A DNA stretch of 64,000 nucleotides, from the NCBI GenBank assembly GCA_946554445.1, contig CAMNSD010000001.1, positions 1-64,000 on the forward strand, read 5' to 3'. Numbering within the stretch: the stretch's first letter is position 1; each line of letters begins with the position of its first letter. The position numbers and the translations under genes are program-made. The DNA comes from an uncultured Lachnospiraceae bacterium (lineage in GTDB: Bacteria > Bacillota > Clostridia > Lachnospirales > Lachnospiraceae). Under the pieces are notes generated by a model. It searched no databases. It worked only from the letters and a program-made list of their open reading frames with translations, and was not told where the DNA came from. This document shows positions 42,195-50,879 of this stretch, piece by piece.

Positions 42195-42223
42195 ACTTTA
42201 TCCTCCTGCTGACAAATTTTTGT

Positions 42224-42946
42224 TCATGCCCCTCTGCCAATGGCAAGCGACATAAAATAAATTCGTTCTACCCCTGCTTTTCTCAATTCATAACTCATGG
42301 CATCTATGGTGCTTCCTGTGGTATAGATATCATCAATAATTATAATCGTACTTAATTTTACATCATTACGGCAGATTTTGAAAGCCTTTTTCAAATTATT
42401 TTGTCTCTCTCTTGCAGATAAATCTTTCATGGGCGCAGTTTTTTGTACTCTCAGAATCAAATCCGTAACTGTGGGTATACCTGTCAACGCGGTAAGTTCC
42501 CTTGCAAGCACCTCCGCCTGATTATATCCTCTCTGATATCGTCTGCTTTTGTGGATCGGCACCGGCACCAGGGCATCCGGTCGGCATTCTTCCAGGAACT
42601 TCCTGCATTTTTCTGCCATACAAAAGGCATAATAGGCCGCATACTCCTGTCTCCCCTTATATTTGAAACGGTAGAGGGAGTCAGAAATGCTCTTATACTC
42701 AAAAAGTGCCACGCCCCGGTCAAAAAAATGTTTCCGCACACGACAGTCATGGCAGTATTCCGTTTCTTCCCTTGCAAGAGGCTTACCGCATTTCAGACAA
42801 TAAGGCTGTTTAATATATTTAAAAGTCTGTTCACAAGTCGCACAGACAAGGCTGCCAAAAGGAGCGACAGGACGGTCGCAGACAGGACAGCGCCTGGGAA
42901 ACAGGAGATCCAGAAAAAACTCCCGAAGTGATTTTATGCAATTCAT
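42224..42946 (-). CDS. comF: ComF family phosphoribosyltransferase-like protein
   Basis: A 240-residue ComF/GntX protein. The N-terminus holds two zinc-type Cys clusters (CPVCDRPV ... CATCEQ and CLKCGKPL ... CHDCRVRKH); the C-terminal half is a phosphoribosyltransferase fold with the PRPP loop IIIIDDIYTTGST. PVPIHKSRRYQRGYNQAE is a signature. In competent Firmicutes ComF works with the DNA-uptake translocase; here comFA is not seen in the window. Located between the YvyF-like gene and recD2. Confidence 0.92.
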   Translation of the reverse strand: MNCIKSLREFFLDLLFPRRCPVCDRPVAPFGSLVCATCEQTFKYIKQPYCLKCGKPLAREETEYCHDCRVRKHFFDRGVALFEYKSISDSLYRFKYKGRQEYAAYYAFCMAEKCRKFLEECRPDALVPVPIHKSRRYQRGYNQAEVLARELTALTGIPTVTDLILRVQKTAPMKDLSARERQNNLKKAFKICRNDVKLSTIIIIDDIYTTGSTIDAMSYELRKAGVERIYFMSLAIGRGA

Positions 42947-42979
42947 GATAAAATAATTCCTTCCTAATCATCATCCGTA

Positions 42980-45214
42980 TTAGGGAATCAATTCCCTGAT
43001 ACGGTCTGAAAGCCCCGTATACCGGCGATTTTGATAATTATTGGCGACCATCTGCCGAAGCGTCTCACTGCTTCCCAAGATTGTAACGCAATTCCTGGCG
43101 CGTGTCACGCCAGTATAGAGAAGATTGCGGTTAAAGAGCATCCTTGGTCCGGAAAGAAGCGGCATGATCACAGCTGGATACTCGCTGCCCTGGGATTTAT
43201 GGATAGTAACTGCATAAGCCAGTTCAATCTCATCAAGCTGCGCGTATTGGTAAGTTACCAGCCGATGTTCATCGTACTCCACCACCACCTCACGGGAATA
43301 ATCATCAATAGATTTAATCGTGCCGATATCGCCGTTAAAAATACCACTTCCTCTGTCAATGGGAATCCCATATTTACTGACAACTTCCCACTCCAGCTGA
43401 TAATTATTCTTAATCTGCATGACCTTATCCTGCTCGCGGAACAGCGTCTCCCCTGCCTGACATTCTCTTTTGGCATCAGAAGGTGGATTCAAGTATCTTT
43501 GCAGAATACCATTTAAGACTTCCACGCCAAGTTTGCCTTTGCGCATCGGCGTCAGTACCTGAATCTCATAGGGCTGTGTCCCCACATAAGGCGGTAGTTT
43601 CTCTAATATCAACTGTATCATATGTTTATAGATAACATCCGTGTCATTTCTTTCCAGGAAAAAGAAATCCCTGCTCTTATTGTCCAGGGCAAGATCTTCC
43701 CCTGCATGGATCCTATGGGCATTCAGCACAATATCGCTCTCCCCCGCCTGCCGGAATATCTTCTCCAACACCACCGTCTGAAAACGACCGCTCTGCATCA
43801 GATCCTGCAGTACCTGTCCGGCGCCCACCGAGGGAAGCTGGTTCACATCTCCCACCATGATCAGTCTTGTGCCCACCGGGATTGCCTTTAAAAGTGCCTG
43901 GAAAAGAAAGATATCTACCATGGACATTTCATCCACAATGATCACATCCGCTTCCAACGGATTCTCCTCATTCCGCTCAAACCGGGCTGCCTTAGCCTCC
44001 TCGGAAACAGCTCCGCTTAGTTCCAAAAGCCTGTGTATCGTGCGGGACTCATAGCCGGTAGCCTCCGTCATCCGCTTGGCTGCCCTGCCTGTAGGCGCCG
44101 CCAAGAAAATATCCATCTTCTGGGATAAAAAATACCGTATGATCGCATTGATCGTGGTAGTTTTACCTGTGCCGGGCCCACCAGAGAGAATAAAGATGCC
44201 ATTCCGGATACACTCAAACACGGAACGTTTCTGTAATTCGTCCAGTTCTATCTCCAAATCTGCTTCCACCTGATCGATTTTGGATAAAATCACCGTCTCC
44301 TCAGCAGGCAGCAACTCCTCCCTGATATTTAAGTCATACAGCATCTTAGCACAGTTTAATTCCGCGTAGTAATAATTTGCTGCATAAACCTTACGTTCTT
44401 TCTCACCCTCCGACGGCATTTTGATGACCAGCTTCTTATCCATTGCCAAGTTCTGTAGCTGCGGCTCCATCAATTCCGGTGAAAGTCCTAACAGTTCTCC
44501 CGCCCGTTCCAAAAGTCTGTCCTCCGGCAGATAACAATGTCCGTCCGCGCCAGCCTGCTGTAAAGTATAAAGAATCCCGCTTCGAATACGGTAATCTGAG
44601 TCCGTGTGAATACCGATCTTGGCCGCAATCTCATCCGCAATTCGAAAGCCAATGCCATGAATGTCCTCCGCCAAGCGATAAGGATTCTCCCTGAGGACAC
44701 CATACAGATTCATTCCATAGGTCTCATAGATACGAATCGCCAATGTATTGGAAATACCGTATGTCTGCAAAAAAGTCATAGCCTCCCTGGCATCTCTCTT
44801 TTCATAAACGATGACCGCGATCTCCCGCGCTTTACGAGTGCTAATCCCCTTTACCTCGGCCAGACGTTCCGGCTCCTCCTCAATGATGCGATAGGTGTCC
44901 GCCCCAAACATCTTCACGATCCTCGCCGCCAAAGCCTCGCCCACTCCCTTGATGGCGCCGGAACCAAGATACCGCTCTATGCTCACCACATCATCCGGCG
45001 GTAGTATCTTATAGTGTTGTATTTTAAACTGTCTGCCATATACCTGATGAGTAATATACTCCCCCTGTGCCTCAATGGTCTCCCCTTGGTCCATGGTCTT
45101 AAAAAAACCCACACAGGTGATTTCTTCACCATCACTTATGAGGTTTAACACGGTATACCCATTGTCATGGTTTCGGTATATGATATGTTCTATAAAACCT
45201 TTGATTGTTTCCAT
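42980..45214 (-). CDS. recD2: RecD2 DNA helicase (chromosomal)
   Basis: A 744-residue SF1B helicase. N-terminal OB region (TIKGFIEHIIYRNHDNGYTV), helix-hairpin-helix repeats (GSGAIKGVGEALAARIVKMF, ERLAEVKGISTRKAREI, LAEDIHGIGFRIADEIA), Walker A at about residue 345 (ILSGGPGTGKTTT), AAPTGRAAKRM, IIVDEMSMVD, MVGDVNQLPSVGAG, YAVTIHKSQGSEYP and LYTGVTRARN. All motifs are intact. RecD2 assists replication and mismatch or recombination repair without RecBC. A diverged second copy is carried by the mobile element at 6,756-9,002. Confidence 0.94.
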   Translation of the reverse strand: METIKGFIEHIIYRNHDNGYTVLNLISDGEEITCVGFFKTMDQGETIEAQGEYITHQVYGRQFKIQHYKILPPDDVVSIERYLGSGAIKGVGEALAARIVKMFGADTYRIIEEEPERLAEVKGISTRKAREIAVIVYEKRDAREAMTFLQTYGISNTLAIRIYETYGMNLYGVLRENPYRLAEDIHGIGFRIADEIAAKIGIHTDSDYRIRSGILYTLQQAGADGHCYLPEDRLLERAGELLGLSPELMEPQLQNLAMDKKLVIKMPSEGEKERKVYAANYYYAELNCAKMLYDLNIREELLPAEETVILSKIDQVEADLEIELDELQKRSVFECIRNGIFILSGGPGTGKTTTINAIIRYFLSQKMDIFLAAPTGRAAKRMTEATGYESRTIHRLLELSGAVSEEAKAARFERNEENPLEADVIIVDEMSMVDIFLFQALLKAIPVGTRLIMVGDVNQLPSVGAGQVLQDLMQSGRFQTVVLEKIFRQAGESDIVLNAHRIHAGEDLALDNKSRDFFFLERNDTDVIYKHMIQLILEKLPPYVGTQPYEIQVLTPMRKGKLGVEVLNGILQRYLNPPSDAKRECQAGETLFREQDKVMQIKNNYQLEWEVVSKYGIPIDRGSGIFNGDIGTIKSIDDYSREVVVEYDEHRLVTYQYAQLDEIELAYAVTIHKSQGSEYPAVIMPLLSGPRMLFNRNLLYTGVTRARNCVTILGSSETLRQMVANNYQNRRYTGLSDRIRELIP

Positions 45215-45255
45215 TGTTTCTTCTTCATTTCCACGTGTAATTTTCCCGTCATACT

Positions 45256-45287
45256 ATAAAACGGACTGCCTTTCAAAGCAGTCCGTT
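45256..45287 (-). terminator. Terminator of the mbl-flagellar rod cluster
   Basis: AACGGACTGC / GCAGTCCGTT perfect stem with 8-base loop, followed by TTTATAG on the minus strand, 20 bases after the FlgJ-like stop. Confidence 0.82.
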
Positions 45288-45306
45288 GTGTTATCTGTAA
45301 CTACCA

Positions 45307-45657
45307 TCAGAGATTGTAGTTGCGTTTCGCCTGTTCATATAACATTTGCGCCAGGGAATTAGAACCCTGAGAAGCGGTTTGCTGTGAAATTTCCTGAACA
45401 AAAGAATCTTTAAAGAAGTCTACCATATTGGAGGCGTAACCGTCCTCATCCTCACCGAAGAGATCTACGCTCTTTTGCATCTCCTTGTAGACCTGCTCCC
45501 ACAGGTAAGCCTCAAACTGTTTACAGGCATCAAAGAGGGCTTCGTTCTCCTTGGCTTTCGCTGAATCTTCAAGCTGTCTTTGCAGATTCTCTGTGGCTAC
45601 ACGGTTCGTATCCGTCATATAGTCTGTGTAATTGGATAATCCTGTTAAATCACTCAT
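45307..45657 (-). CDS. FlgJ-like flagellar rod-binding protein
   Basis: A 116-residue protein matching the rod-binding domain at the N-terminus of FlgJ, without the muramidase domain: FDACKQFEAYLWEQVYKEM, FKDSFVQEISQQ and SNSLAQMLYEQAKRN. Such stand-alone rod-binding proteins help assemble the flagellar rod through the wall. The frame extends through the repeat region to 45747, but Met at 45657 is the natural start. Last gene of the mbl-FlgF-FlgG-FlgJ run. Confidence 0.85.
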   Translation of the reverse strand: MSDLTGLSNYTDYMTDTNRVATENLQRQLEDSAKAKENEALFDACKQFEAYLWEQVYKEMQKSVDLFGEDEDGYASNMVDFFKDSFVQEISQQTASQGSNSLAQMLYEQAKRNYNL

Positions 45658-45705
45658 GGTATTGTCCTCTTGGGGTTGTTGTATATGTTTGCCGCTGGGC
45701 TTCCG

Positions 45706-45787
45706 CTCAGATAAACTTCTCTTTCTCTGCCTTTGCCGCAGTGCCACTCAGATTAACTTCTCTTTCTCTGCCTTTGCCGCAGTGCCA
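45706..45787. repeat. 41-bp tandem repeat, two copies
   Basis: Copies at 45706-45746 and 45747-45787 differ at one base (ATAAAC versus ATTAAC). The unit begins CTCAGAT and ends CAGTGCCA. It sits between the FlgG-like and FlgJ-like genes and touches the hairpin array at 45780-45892. Confidence 0.88.
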
Positions 45788-45892
45788 CTCGAAGCCTTCG
45801 GCTTCTTCGTGTTCCGGGCTTCGCCCTATCAAACTATAATCTAACAAATCCGTCTGCAAGCAGCCGATTTGTTATCTTACAGTTTGGCACTG
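45780..45892. repeat. Nested inverted-repeat element between flagellar genes
   Basis: Outer arms CAGTGCCA (45780-45787) / TGGCACTG (45885-45892) enclose GAAGCC-TTC-GGCTTC, GGGC-TTC-GCCC and a 21-base imperfect inverted repeat (45830-45850 against 45866-45886, 18 of 21 matching). It resembles a small non-coding mobile or REP-like element. Confidence 0.7.
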
Positions 45893-45898
45893 CTCATG

Positions 45899-46717
45899 CT
45901 AGCGCTTCAAATTATTAGCCACCTCGAGCATGGAATCGGATGTGGTGATGGACTTGGAGTTCATCTCGTAGGCGCGCTGCGCCACGATCAGATTGACCAT
46001 CTCGTTGGCCACATGTACATTGGAGCCTTCCAGATATCCCTGTATAATCCGGCTCTTCTCCACTTCAGCGTTGGTGTCCTCATTGATGGCACGGCCGCTG
46101 GCATCGGTCACTGCGAAGAGGGTATCACCCACTCTATTGAGACCGCCTGGATTGCTGAACTGGAAAGTACCAATCTTTCTACCGATGGGAACCGGCGTGT
46201 TGGTCTCATCGGGATAGCAGATCTCACCGTCTTCAGAAATGGACAATCTGCTTGCAATATAGGTTCTCGGCAATGCAATAGCACGTGCCTGGGAATCCAA
46301 TACCGGCAAACCATCCGCATTGGTCAGTGTCATGCCGCCGTTACCAGCAAGCGCCCATGTAAAATCACCGTTTCTCGTATAGTATGTATTGCCATCTTCG
46401 CCGCGTACCGCAAAGAATCCATCTCCCTCAATCGCAAAAGCCGTATCACTGTCGGAATCCAGCAGACTTCCCTGGGTAAAGATAGAGTTGATGGAAGAAG
46501 TACGAACACCGAGTCCCACCTGGGAACTGGTCGGCTTCGGATCTCCGTTAGCCGTAGTAGTTACTGTCTGCAGATTCTGATACAGCAAAGACTTAAACTG
46601 TGTCACCTGCGCCTTATATCCCACGGAATTGACGTTAGCAAGATTATGCGCTATCGTGTCTACATTCGTCTGCTGTGCATTCATGCCGGTCGCACCCGAC
46701 CATAAACTTCTAACCAT
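45899..46717 (-). CDS. flgG: Flagellar hook-basal body protein, FlgG type
   Basis: A 272-residue distal rod/hook-family protein. Family start VRSLWSGATGMNAQQTNVDT with NLANVNSVGYK; middle AIEGDGFFAVRG and YYTRNGDFTW; C-terminal GYLEGSNVHVANEMVNLIVAQRAYE-type ending (NSKSITTSDSMLEVANNL). Corresponds to B. subtilis FlhP. No cleavable signal, as expected for type III flagellar export. Lies 25 bases after the FlgF-like gene. Confidence 0.92.
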   Translation of the reverse strand: MVRSLWSGATGMNAQQTNVDTIAHNLANVNSVGYKAQVTQFKSLLYQNLQTVTTTANGDPKPTSSQVGLGVRTSSINSIFTQGSLLDSDSDTAFAIEGDGFFAVRGEDGNTYYTRNGDFTWALAGNGGMTLTNADGLPVLDSQARAIALPRTYIASRLSISEDGEICYPDETNTPVPIGRKIGTFQFSNPGGLNRVGDTLFAVTDASGRAINEDTNAEVEKSRIIQGYLEGSNVHVANEMVNLIVAQRAYEMNSKSITTSDSMLEVANNLKR

Positions 46718-46742
46718 AATTTACCGCCTCCTATACACTCGC

Positions 46743-47603
46743 CTAACTTAACTTGCCGATCTGGCTCACTGCCTGATCAAGTGTGTCATCATATGTGGTT
46801 ATCACTTTCTGATTACTCTCATACTGTCTCTGTAAGGTTATCATATTAACCATCTCTGTCACCACGGAGATATTGGACATTTCCAGATAGCCGGCATAAA
46901 TCTGCGACTCTACTTCCTCTGTTTCTGTCGCGCCCTCTATGGGTTGGAAATAGTTCTCACCGAAACGTTCCAGATAATTGTAATCCTCAAAATCCGTGAG
47001 TCCTATAGTCGCCACAAACCCACCGTTCTGGGTAATATTGCCGTTTCTGTCGATGCTCACCGGAAGTTCTGTCTCCATCCTGATTCGACGGCCGTTTTCA
47101 TCCAGCACAAAATCGCCGTCCTGGGTTACCAGATACCCCTGTAGGTTCATGGTAAAATTACCGTCTCTTGTATATTTGGTAGAAGTCTCTCCCGCCTTGT
47201 TGGTGTATTCCACTGCAAAGAAACCTCTGTCAGAAATTGCCAGGTCAAACTGATTTCCCGTCTCCTTGATAGGACCTTCCGAGTAATCCACATAATTCTC
47301 GCCAATCTTAACGCCCAAATTCAAACCGGTTCTTCTGACTCTGCGCTCTAAATAATCTTCGTTGTTAGGATTATTCAACTCGTTCTCATCCACAGCCCTG
47401 TTCCTTGCCAACGGTCTGGGAAGATTGCCCGGCTCTGACAAATCTTTAATCTTATACGCCAAAACAGTATCAAAAGCCTGACTTGTGGTTCCCTCCTTCT
47501 TAAATCCATTGGTGGTGGAGTTCGCCAGATTGTTCGCCAGCACATCCATTCGATGCTGTTCGTTGAGCATCCCCGTATACGCAGTATACAATCCTTTAAG
47601 CAT
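46743..47603 (-). CDS. Flagellar basal-body rod protein, FlgF/FlhO type
   Basis: A 286-residue rod protein: MLKGLYTAYTGMLNEQHRMD with NLANSTTNGFKKEG at the start, FDLAISDRGFFAVE and YTRDGNFTMNLQGYLVTQDG in the middle, and GYLEMSNISVVTEMVNMI, LQRQYESNQKVI at the end. Corresponds to B. subtilis FlhO. A middle insertion (residues 50-95, Asn/Glu/Arg-rich) is longer than in FlgG. It follows mbl by 18 bases, the same order as mbl-flhO-flhP in B. subtilis. Confidence 0.9.
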   Translation of the reverse strand: MLKGLYTAYTGMLNEQHRMDVLANNLANSTTNGFKKEGTTSQAFDTVLAYKIKDLSEPGNLPRPLARNRAVDENELNNPNNEDYLERRVRRTGLNLGVKIGENYVDYSEGPIKETGNQFDLAISDRGFFAVEYTNKAGETSTKYTRDGNFTMNLQGYLVTQDGDFVLDENGRRIRMETELPVSIDRNGNITQNGGFVATIGLTDFEDYNYLERFGENYFQPIEGATETEEVESQIYAGYLEMSNISVVTEMVNMITLQRQYESNQKVITTYDDTLDQAVSQIGKLS

Positions 47604-47621
47604 CCGTATTCCCTCTCTTTA

Positions 47622-48614
47622 TCAATCCTCGCGGTATCCCGCCAGAAATTCCACATATTTACCAGTACCGATAGCCACCGCTGTCATCGGATCCTCCGCC
47701 GTCATCGTGTTGATGCCGGTCTTGGCCGCGATCAAATCCTCCAGGCCGCGAAGCAGACTGCCGCCACCGGTGAGGACGATTCCTCTGTCCGCAATATCCG
47801 CCGCCAGTTCCGGAGGTGTTTTCTCCAGAACACTGTGTATCGTCTCCACAATCTGCACTGTGGTTTCATGCAGCGCTTCTTCTGTCTCCTCAGAGGAAAC
47901 CTTCACAGTCCTAGGCAGTCCCGTTACCAGGTTACGTCCTCTGACATCCATATAATCAACTTCCGGTCTTCTGAACGCGGAACCAATCTTAATCTTTAAA
48001 TCCTCCGCCGTCCGTTCACCGATCAGCAGGTTATGTTTCTTACGCATATAACGCACGATCGCCTCATCAAAATCATCCCCGGCAATCTTAATGGACGCGC
48101 TGACTACTGTGCCGCCCAGAGAAATCACTGCGATATCAGAAGTACCGCCGCCGATATCAACAATCATATTGCCGCAGGGTTTGGAAATATCAATTCCCGC
48201 ACCGATTGCCGCCGCGATAGGCTCTTCGATAATGGACACTTCCCTGGCGCCTGCCTGATAAGTAGCATCCTCCACGGCTTTCTTCTCAACTTCTGTGACA
48301 CCGCTCGGCACACATACCGCAATGCGGGGTTTCCGAAAGGTCTTTTTGCCCAGAACTTTCTGGATGAAATATTTCATCATTTTCTCTGTGACCTGATAAT
48401 CTGAAATAACACCCTGTCTCAAAGGTCTTACTGCCACAATATTGCCCGGCGTTCTGCCGAGCATCAGGCGTGCATCTTCTCCTATGGCCTTGATCTTGTT
48501 CGTGTCTCTATCAAAAGCTACAACAGAGGGCTCTTTAAGCACAACGCCTTTACCCCTGATGTATACCAGAATGCTGGCTGTTCCTAAATCTATTCCAATG
48601 TCCGTGTACTGCAT
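47622..48614 (-). CDS. mbl: MreB/Mbl family cell-shape actin
   Basis: A 330-residue bacterial actin guiding sidewall peptidoglycan synthesis. Phosphate-1 IDLGTASILVYI, connector VPSGVTEVEKKAVEDA, phosphate-2 NMIVDIGGGTSDIAVIS, adenosine motif IVLTGGGSLLRGLEDLI. The start MQYTDIGIDLGTA lacks a long amphipathic N-terminus. Synteny with flhO-flhP-like genes supports Mbl rather than MreB. Promoter at 48723-48750. Confidence 0.9.
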   Translation of the reverse strand: MQYTDIGIDLGTASILVYIRGKGVVLKEPSVVAFDRDTNKIKAIGEDARLMLGRTPGNIVAVRPLRQGVISDYQVTEKMMKYFIQKVLGKKTFRKPRIAVCVPSGVTEVEKKAVEDATYQAGAREVSIIEEPIAAAIGAGIDISKPCGNMIVDIGGGTSDIAVISLGGTVVSASIKIAGDDFDEAIVRYMRKKHNLLIGERTAEDLKIKIGSAFRRPEVDYMDVRGRNLVTGLPRTVKVSSEETEEALHETTVQIVETIHSVLEKTPPELAADIADRGIVLTGGGSLLRGLEDLIAAKTGINTMTAEDPMTAVAIGTGKYVEFLAGYRED

Positions 48615-48722
48615 TTATCTTTGATCCCCTTTCCCTTGGTCTCTCTATCATAATTTCCAAATACTGTCAAACTAAACAATCAGACAATTGCCGCTTTCTA
48701 AAAAGCGCAGTATGCTGGATAT

Positions 48723-48750
48723 ATTATAACCTAAAGAAATGGTTTTTCAA
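48723..48750 (-). promoter_or_regulatory. mbl promoter
   Basis: Minus strand TTGAAA (48745-48750) and TATAAT (48723-48728), 16-base spacing, about 110 bases before mbl. Confidence 0.65.
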
Positions 48751-48785
48751 AGGTTTTTATCATTTTTTTTGAAAAATTTAAAAAA

Positions 48786-48823
48786 CGCCAAAAACAGAAC
48801 GGTTCCATCCGTTCTATTTTCGG
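48786..48823 (-). terminator. Terminator after PAP2 gene
   Basis: AGAACGG / CCGTTCT core stem (48796-48802, 48809-48815) extended by GCC-AAAA/TTTT-GGC pairs and followed by TTTTTT on the minus strand. Confidence 0.72.
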
Positions 48824-48857
48824 CATCCATGCCTATCCTGAGATATTTATCGGAAAG

Positions 48858-49412
48858 TCAGCGCGATTCCTTAACCCTTTCAGGAAATATTTTTTCAATG
48901 ATTGCCTCCGCCACAAAACTGATGGCGATACCGCTGATTACTCCGAACAGCACGTCACTGGGATAATGCACGCCAACATACAGACGGGAGAGGGAGATCA
49001 AAATTGCCAGAACCAGAGCCGGAACACCATACTTCTTCGGCAGCCTGCGGAACATAATGCACGCCGCCGAAAAAGAACACCCCGCATGCCCTGATGGAAA
49101 AGAGAGATCTGAAGGTTTTTTTACCAAATATGTAAGTCCCTCTATCACTTCATAAGGTCTGGTCCGTGCCACCAGGTTTTTCAATATAATGTTGTTAATG
49201 ATTAAGGTGCCAAGAAGCGCAGCCGTCAACATACAGCCCACTCTTCTGGTGCTGGGAATCGCCAACAGAAGAAGTGTCAGCAGTATCCAGATCAGGCCAT
49301 TATTTCCAAGCGTCGTGATGGCCTTCATGATTGGTGTCAGCAGGGGATTCCTGAGAAACTCCTGAATAAAGAGCAGTATGTTACCGTCTAAGAGCAATAA
49401 TGAGTCAAGCAT
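48858..49412 (-). CDS. PAP2-family membrane phosphatase
   Basis: A 184-residue lipid-phosphate phosphatase with about five membrane segments. All three PAP2 motifs are present: KNLVARTRP, SFPSGHAG and SRLYVGVHYPSD. The likely substrate is undecaprenyl pyrophosphate or a phosphatidic-type lipid at the outer membrane face. The start at 49412 has AAGGAG; the longer frame to 49487 overlaps the approach to the lipoprotein gene. Single gene followed by its own terminator. Confidence 0.87.
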   Translation of the reverse strand: MLDSLLLLDGNILLFIQEFLRNPLLTPIMKAITTLGNNGLIWILLTLLLLAIPSTRRVGCMLTAALLGTLIINNIILKNLVARTRPYEVIEGLTYLVKKPSDLSFPSGHAGCSFSAACIMFRRLPKKYGVPALVLAILISLSRLYVGVHYPSDVLFGVISGIAISFVAEAIIEKIFPERVKESR

Positions 49413-49499
49413 GCGTAACTCCTTCCATCCTATAATCTGCTTATCCTTTTCTCTCCAAACGCTTACTTCCGTAAACGTCATCGCCACAGCTTTTATGGA

Positions 49500-50879
49500 T
49501 CATTCTAAATATGATAAAATATATTTTGCTGTCTCCTCAGACACTTGATAATATGTTATAAATTCTCCCCAATCACTATATTCACCCGGAATTATTTCCT
49601 CAATATAATAGTTTCCATCGCTTTTATAAAGTATCCGGGTATCCATTTCTTTTAACTCTTTTTTATTATCCCTTGATAACATAAATCTAACAATTTGACA
49701 TTCAACTTCTTCTGGATTTGGTGCATCATCTACATATTCCCATCGATCCAAAGCCAACCCATTTAGATATTGCGCTATTTCAGAAATATCGTCTATTTCA
49801 TTCAGCAACGTGTTTTTGTCTGCTCCGTAAAACTGTATCTTCTGCTCTTCAGAAGTCTTGCGTAGTTCCTTTTCTGTAAATGATGTTTCTCCTTGATAAT
49901 ATCGGGCATTCTCTATATCATCTGTTTTTTCAATATTACTATTTGGCACATAAAAATCAAGTCCCCACCCATCCAGTATGTCCTTCGCTGTTATATGCTT
50001 ATTTAGGTCTAAGTCTTCCGGCACATTCAGAAACCGTCCCGCCTTTTCTGATATTCTGGCTATTGTTTCTATTTCTTGATCATAATCTCGTATAATATAT
50101 TCACCTTTATCGGAAATATATAATTCTAAAGTACTCATATGAACTAACTGTTTTCCATCCTGTAAAAATATAGGTTCATCAATTACCTCATATGATATAT
50201 AACTATATACCAGTTCTGTATCTTCAGGCAACTGTTCCATATAATTCCAAGATTTAATATCCAGTTGTTTTACGAACCTTTCTATTTCTTTATTATTGTC
50301 AATGATACCAATCATCTCACCAGAAGCTGTCATAATTTCAGTAAATTGTCTTTTTTCTTCAACGTTACTGAAATGCTCTTCTCCTTCTTCAACTAATGCA
50401 TGATAATAATTTATTTCCTCTTCGGAAAGTTCATAATAGAAAGTCAAAAATTCTTCCGGAATAGTAAATGCTTTGATACTTTCTTCAGCCACAGTCATTT
50501 TGATAATACAGGTATCCTCATATAACGTAATGGTAGTATTTTCCTCCAGTTCCTTTCCGCCAAAACGCGCAACGGGATATTTGTACGCAACCAAATAGTA
50601 TTGTTCCTTTGCTCCCTCTAAGTTCTTTTCTAATTCGTCTTGGCGTTCTATTATATCCGAATCATCAAAAATCGAACACTGGTTATATTGATATAATTCT
50701 TCTTCATCACTTATTGTTTTTATAAGCTCATTATTCTCCGCTGAGTATATCCTGATTTCAGCCAAGTTATCTAATTCTTCTAAGGTATATTTTTCTCCCT
50801 GCTGTGCAGAACATCCTGTGCAAATACATAATCCAAACACAAACAGACTACTGCGTATTATATAGTTTCTCCTATTCAT
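49500..50879 (-). CDS. Putative lipoprotein of unknown function
   Basis: A 459-residue secreted protein with a lipobox (LCICTGC, Cys at about residue 23) after a short hydrophobic signal. The remainder is acidic, with many Glu and Tyr, and shows two weakly similar halves, each ending in an I-x-x-Y-L/ISEKAGRFL-type segment (ISEKAGRFLN near residue 285 and VSEETAKYILSYL at the end). No catalytic motif is recognised. Its start overlaps the stop of the XRE-membrane gene by 8 bases, so the two form an operon. Codon use is more AT-rich than in flanking genes, suggesting a more recent arrival. Confidence 0.7.
   Translation of the reverse strand: MNRRNYIIRSSLFVFGLCICTGCSAQQGEKYTLEELDNLAEIRIYSAENNELIKTISDEEELYQYNQCSIFDDSDIIERQDELEKNLEGAKEQYYLVAYKYPVARFGGKELEENTTITLYEDTCIIKMTVAEESIKAFTIPEEFLTFYYELSEEEINYYHALVEEGEEHFSNVEEKRQFTEIMTASGEMIGIIDNNKEIERFVKQLDIKSWNYMEQLPEDTELVYSYISYEVIDEPIFLQDGKQLVHMSTLELYISDKGEYIIRDYDQEIETIARISEKAGRFLNVPEDLDLNKHITAKDILDGWGLDFYVPNSNIEKTDDIENARYYQGETSFTEKELRKTSEEQKIQFYGADKNTLLNEIDDISEIAQYLNGLALDRWEYVDDAPNPEEVECQIVRFMLSRDNKKELKEMDTRILYKSDGNYYIEEIIPGEYSDWGEFITYYQVSEETAKYILSYLE

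Noticed and set aside
45706..45787. CRISPR-like tandem repeat
   Set aside because: Two copies lie directly head to tail without spacers and no cas gene is in the window; it is a simple tandem duplication.
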